Translations under genes and position numbers: made by a program
The notes under the pieces: generated by a model
Told to the model about the DNA's origin: nothing
The model's database searches: none
What the model saw: the letters and a program-made list of their open reading frames with translations, nothing else
In this document: positions 60,609-64,000 of the stretch, piece after piece
Layout of the letters: each line of letters starts with the position of its first letter
How positions within the stretch are numbered: position 1 is the first letter of the stretch
Source: an uncultured Lachnospiraceae bacterium
GTDB lineage: Bacteria; Bacillota; Clostridia; Lachnospirales; Lachnospiraceae
Assembly (NCBI GenBank): GCA_910587715.1
Contig: CAJUMV010000020.1
Coordinates: 8,072 to 72,071, forward strand
Reading direction: 5' to 3'
Length of the DNA: 64,000 nt

Positions 60609-60617
60609 TGGTAAAAT
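60609..60617 (+). promoter_or_regulatory. Extended -10 promoter of ppdK
   Basis: TGGTAAAAT (60609-60617) is an extended -10 box; a weak TGTTAA lies 16 bases upstream of the hexamer. Together with the Rex-like site and the palindrome it accounts for the 185-base gap before ppdK. Confidence 0.55.
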
Positions 60618-60670
60618 AAATGCTAGCCGAGTGGCTTTAATTTTCAATGAAATGGAGGATAGCAAATAAC

Positions 60671-63295
60671 ATGGCGAAATGGGTATATTTATTTGAAGAA
60701 GGAAACGCGGACATGCGTAATCTTCTGGGTGGCAAAGGAGCCAATCTTGCAGAGATGACGAATCTGGGGCTGCCGATTCCGCAGGGCTTTACCGTGACAA
60801 CGGAGGCATGTACAGACTACTACAATAACGGCAGACAGATTTCAGACGAGATTAAGGAGCAGATTTTTACCGCACTTGCAGGACTGGAGGAAAAGCAGGG
60901 CAAGAAGTTCGGCGATACCGAAAATCCGCTTCTCGTGTCGGTTCGTTCTGGTGCAAGGGCATCTATGCCGGGTATGATGGATACCATTCTGAATCTGGGT
61001 CTGACGGATGCAGCCGTGGAGGGCTTTGCACAGAAAACGGGAAATCCCCGTTTTGCGTATGATTCTTACCGCAGATTTATCCAGATGTTCTCCGATGTGG
61101 TTATGGAGATCCCCAAATCTTATTTTGAGAGAATCTTAGACGAAATCAAAGAGTCCAAGGGCGTGAAGTACGACACTGACCTGACCGCCGAGGACATGAA
61201 AGAGATCATCGTCCGTTTCAAAAATATTTACAAAGAAAACAAAGGCGAAGAGTTCCCGCAGGATCCCAGAGTGCAGCTTATGGAAGCGGTGAAGGCGGTG
61301 TTCCGTTCCTGGGATAACGAGAGAGCGATTGTATACAGACGTATGAACGATATACCGGGCGACTGGGGCACGGCGGTGAACGTGCAGGCGATGGTATTCG
61401 GCAACATGGGCAATACATCCGGCACGGGCGTTGCCTTTACAAGAAATCCTTCCACCGGCGCCAAAGGCATTTACGGCGAGTATTTGATCAATGCGCAGGG
61501 CGAGGACGTGGTGGCGGGTATCCGTACACCCCAGCCCATCACCAGATTGGAGCAGGATCTTCCCGAGTGCTACAAGCAGTTTATGGAGATTGCAAACCGC
61601 CTTGAGGAGCATTACCGCGATATGCAGGATATGGAGTTTACCATCGAGGAAGGCAAGCTCTTCTTCTTACAGACGAGAAACGGCAAGCGTACCGCACCCG
61701 CGGCTTTGCAGATTGCGTGCGACCTGGTGGACGAAGGAAAGATTACGCCCGAGGAGGCGGTTCTCAGAATTGAGGCGAAGTCCTTGGACCAGCTCTTACA
61801 TCCGACTTTTGATCCCGATGCGCTGAAGGCGGGTCAGGTAGTGGGACAGGCTCTTCCCGCTTCCCCCGGTGCAGCGGCAGGTAAAGTTTACTTTACCGCC
61901 AACGAGGCGAAGGAAGCTCACGAGAAAGGTGAGAGAGTCGTGCTTGTGCGTCTCGAGACCTCCCCTGAGGATATTGAGGGTATGCATGCGGCGGAAGGTA
62001 TTCTCACCGTGCGCGGCGGCATGACCTCCCACGCGGCAGTTGTGGCGCGCGGCATGGGTACGGCGTGCGTATCCGGCTGTGGCGAGATTGCCATCAACGA
62101 GCAGGAGAAAGTATTTGAACTGGGTGGTGAAGTGTTCCATGAGGGCGATTTCATTTCGCTGGACGGCTCCACCGGTAAGATCTATAAAGGCGATATCAAG
62201 ACCGTGGAGGCTTCCGTGAGCGGAAACTTCGGACGGATTATGGAGTGGGCGGACAAGTACCGCAAGCTGCAGGTGCGCACCAACGCGGACACTCCCGCCG
62301 ATGCGGCAAATGCCGTGAAATACGGCGCGGAGGGCATCGGTCTTTGCAGAACGGAGCATATGTTCTTTGATCCTGACAGAATCCCGAAGATTCGTCAGAT
62401 GATTCTGGCTAGAACGCAGGAGCAGAGAGAGAAAGCGTTGAACGCGCTGATTCCGTTCCAGAAGGGCGACTTCAAGGCGTTGTATGAGGTGATGGAAGGC
62501 AGACCTGTTACCATCCGTTTCCTCGATCCCCCGTTACATGAGTTCGTGCCCACCGAGCAGGCGGACATCGACGATCTGGCGGTTGAGATGATGATGACGG
62601 CTGAGGAGGTGCAGGAAATCTGTGATTCTCTCCATGAGTTCAATCCTATGATGGGACACAGAGGCTGCCGTCTGGCGGTGACCTATCCAGAGATTGCCAA
62701 AATGCAGACCAGGGCTGTGATGGAAGCGGCAATCGAAGTGAAGAATGAGAAGGGTTATGATATCGTACCCGAGATTATGATTCCTCTCGTAGGCGAGAAG
62801 AAGGAGCTTAAGTTTGTCAAGGACGTAGTCGTGGAAGTGGCGGAAGCTGTGAAGAAAGAGAAAAATTCCGACATCCAGTACCATATCGGCACGATGATTG
62901 AGATTCCGAGAGCGGCGCTTCTGGCGAACGAGATCGCAGAGGAGGCGGAGTTCTTCTCCTTCGGTACGAACGACCTGACCCAGATGACCTTCGGCTTCTC
63001 CCGTGACGATGCAGGGAAGTTCTTAGGCGACTACTATAAGAATAAAATTTACGAGTCCGATCCGTTCGCGAGACTTGACCAGAGCGGCGTGGGACAGCTC
63101 GTACAGATGGCAGCTGAGAAAGGGCGCGTGACCAGACCGAACATCAAGCTCGGTATCTGCGGCGAGCACGGCGGAGACCCGTCGTCCGTGGAGTTCTGCC
63201 ATAAGGTGGGGCTGACATATGTGTCATGTTCACCATTCCGTGTGCCGATTGCGAGGTTGGCGGCGGCGCAGGCTTCGATTTCGGAGAAGAAGTAG
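60671..63295 (+). CDS. ppdK: Pyruvate phosphate dikinase
   Basis: PPDK interconverts pyruvate, ATP and phosphate with PEP, AMP and pyrophosphate, a central step of energy metabolism in many anaerobes. The 874-residue protein has the N-terminal ATP-grasp domain (LLGGKGANLAEM, RNPSTG), the swivelling phosphohistidine domain with catalytic His in GGMTSHAAVVARGMG, and the C-terminal PEP-binding TIM barrel with FFSFGTNDLTQM and the active-site region ICGEHGGDPSSVEF. ATG 60671 follows GGAGGATAG. A Rex-like operator upstream suggests redox control. It is followed by a strong terminator. Confidence 0.97.
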   Translation: MAKWVYLFEEGNADMRNLLGGKGANLAEMTNLGLPIPQGFTVTTEACTDYYNNGRQISDEIKEQIFTALAGLEEKQGKKFGDTENPLLVSVRSGARASMPGMMDTILNLGLTDAAVEGFAQKTGNPRFAYDSYRRFIQMFSDVVMEIPKSYFERILDEIKESKGVKYDTDLTAEDMKEIIVRFKNIYKENKGEEFPQDPRVQLMEAVKAVFRSWDNERAIVYRRMNDIPGDWGTAVNVQAMVFGNMGNTSGTGVAFTRNPSTGAKGIYGEYLINAQGEDVVAGIRTPQPITRLEQDLPECYKQFMEIANRLEEHYRDMQDMEFTIEEGKLFFLQTRNGKRTAPAALQIACDLVDEGKITPEEAVLRIEAKSLDQLLHPTFDPDALKAGQVVGQALPASPGAAAGKVYFTANEAKEAHEKGERVVLVRLETSPEDIEGMHAAEGILTVRGGMTSHAAVVARGMGTACVSGCGEIAINEQEKVFELGGEVFHEGDFISLDGSTGKIYKGDIKTVEASVSGNFGRIMEWADKYRKLQVRTNADTPADAANAVKYGAEGIGLCRTEHMFFDPDRIPKIRQMILARTQEQREKALNALIPFQKGDFKALYEVMEGRPVTIRFLDPPLHEFVPTEQADIDDLAVEMMMTAEEVQEICDSLHEFNPMMGHRGCRLAVTYPEIAKMQTRAVMEAAIEVKNEKGYDIVPEIMIPLVGEKKELKFVKDVVVEVAEAVKKEKNSDIQYHIGTMIEIPRAALLANEIAEEAEFFSFGTNDLTQMTFGFSRDDAGKFLGDYYKNKIYESDPFARLDQSGVGQLVQMAAEKGRVTRPNIKLGICGEHGGDPSSVEFCHKVGLTYVSCSPFRVPIARLAAAQASISEKK

Positions 63296-63330
63296 GGAGA
63301 AATACAGTAGATATTATGAAGCGTGATATA

Positions 63331-63368
63331 GGACCTTGCGGGGATATCTCTGCGAGGTCCTGTTTTTT
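63331..63368 (+). terminator. Rho-independent terminator of ppdK
   Basis: A 9-bp stem GGACCTTGC/GCGAGGTCC (one T-G pair) around a loop of twelve bases, then TGTTTTTT. Confidence 0.88.
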
Positions 63369-63404
63369 ATAACAAATTTAAAAGATACGGAGGATGAATC
63401 TTCA

Positions 63405-63944
63405 ATGAGCAATATCGTTATTTTGGTTGGAAGTATGAGAAAAGAGGGCAATACAGACTTGCTTGCACAAGCATTTGCAGAGGGAGCCCGGGAAAATAAT
63501 TCTGTGGACATGGTATCTGTTGCCGATTATAAGGTTAATCCCTGCGTTGGCTGTAATTCATGTTTTGCGAGGGAAGGGAATAAGTGCTTTCAAAAGGATG
63601 ACATGGATGGAATCTATGAAAAGCTGAAAATGGCTGATGTTGTGGTGGTGGCATCCCCGGTATATTTTTATGGCATTAGTGCAGAACTAAAAGCGGTAAT
63701 TGACAGACTGCATACGCCTATGAGAAATGAGTTTCCCATCAAAAAACTTGCGTTACTGCTGGTTGGGGCAGCAAAACTGCCGGAATTGTTTGACGCAATA
63801 AAATTGCAATATCAGTTGGTACTAAATTTTTTTCATCTGGAAGATGCGGGCATGGTTCTTGTAAGAGGAGTTAAGGATAAGGGGGATATTAGAGGAAATG
63901 CAGCATTGAAGGAAGCCTATGACTTGGGTCTGTCCATTAAGTGA
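63405..63944 (+). CDS. NADPH-dependent FMN reductase / iron-sulfur flavoprotein-like
   Basis: A 179-residue flavodoxin-fold oxidoreductase (NADPH-dependent FMN reductase family). The N terminus carries the FMN-binding GSMRKEGNTDLLA, followed by a Cys-rich CVGCNSCFAREGNKC segment typical of this group and SPVYFYGISAELKAVIDRL. The Cys motif resembles the cluster-binding site of iron-sulfur flavoproteins, though the spacing should be checked. ATG 63405 follows GGAGGAT. The gene is more AT-rich than the rest of the window. The final 56 bases of the window hold nothing I can identify. Confidence 0.85.
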   Translation: MSNIVILVGSMRKEGNTDLLAQAFAEGARENNSVDMVSVADYKVNPCVGCNSCFAREGNKCFQKDDMDGIYEKLKMADVVVVASPVYFYGISAELKAVIDRLHTPMRNEFPIKKLALLLVGAAKLPELFDAIKLQYQLVLNFFHLEDAGMVLVRGVKDKGDIRGNAALKEAYDLGLSIK

Positions 63945-64000
63945 ACCCTCATTCTATCAATCTTCCGTTATCATTCCATTCCCCATACATAACACCTTTT

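Noticed and set aside
63945..64000. Start of a further gene at the right edge
   Set aside because: The remaining 56 bases show no ribosome binding site, start or recognisable coding on either strand.

Overview
The window looks like a chromosomal segment of a Gram-positive anaerobe of the Lachnospiraceae type (Clostridium cluster XIVa). The basis is gene content and order (rimP-nusA-rnpM-ylxQ-infB-rbfA-nrnA-truB-ribF, then rpsO-pnp), AGGAGG-type ribosome binding sites, sigma-A promoters, a pyruvate phosphate dikinase, a polyphosphate kinase/Ppx-HD pair, and lipoproteins typical of a single-membrane cell. I cannot name the species from sequence alone. I see no tRNA, rRNA, CRISPR array, phage or intact insertion sequence.

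Layout. 1-8.4 kb: translation and transcription operon, with rimP missing only the first base of its start codon. 8.5-11.8 kb: Na/phosphate symporter-like protein, NlpC/P60 cell-wall hydrolase with a WalR-type box, small membrane protein. 11.85-14.5 kb: rpsO-pnp with structured leader and intergenic hairpin. 14.5-17.4 kb: HD-GYP protein, convergent pyrBI, nitroreductase. 17.4-19.5 kb: an array of nine 21-bp repeats embedded in the promoter of an HTH/AAA-like/PD-(D/E)XK fusion gene. 19.5-24.2 kb: PH-domain protein, membrane protein, folate cluster folC-folE-folP-folBK. 24.2-36 kb: DUF5050 protein, pheA with a long leader hairpin, DUF815 ATPase, ppx, ppk1, maf, and on the minus strand HAD phosphatase, PHP phosphoesterase and ABC-F ATPase. 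36-47 kb: signalling block with an OmpR-type two-component system, two hybrid histidine kinases and a dCache chemoreceptor carrying a complete amino-acid-binding motif. 47-50 kb: ECF sigma/DUF4179 anti-sigma pair bounded by direct repeats, and an AT-rich DUF4143 ATPase. 50-59.6 kb: accessory export/uptake-like module of two lipoproteins, two paralogous lipoproteins that fuse a beta-propeller to an ABC solute-binding domain, two MalF/MalG-type permeases and a HlyD-like adaptor, with no ATPase gene. 59.6-64 kb: glycerophosphodiester phosphodiesterase, ppdK with a Rex-like operator, and a flavodoxin-type reductase.

How parts connect. The promoter of the response regulator at 38.4-39.1 kb and the two promoters at 49.9 and 50.4 kb share one architecture: (T/C)TTARAG-type boxes at 10-11 bp spacing, with the last box exactly 10 nt before the -10 hexamer. 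This ties the two-component system to the propeller/solute-binding module about 11 kb away and makes that module the best candidate here for an undescribed envelope-stress or peptide-sensing system. The 21-bp repeat array in the promoter of an HTH-carrying ATPase/nuclease-like gene is the second. A 94-nt two-hairpin element occurs twice in full, with a compensatory base-pair change, plus a decayed third copy, each directly after a stop codon.
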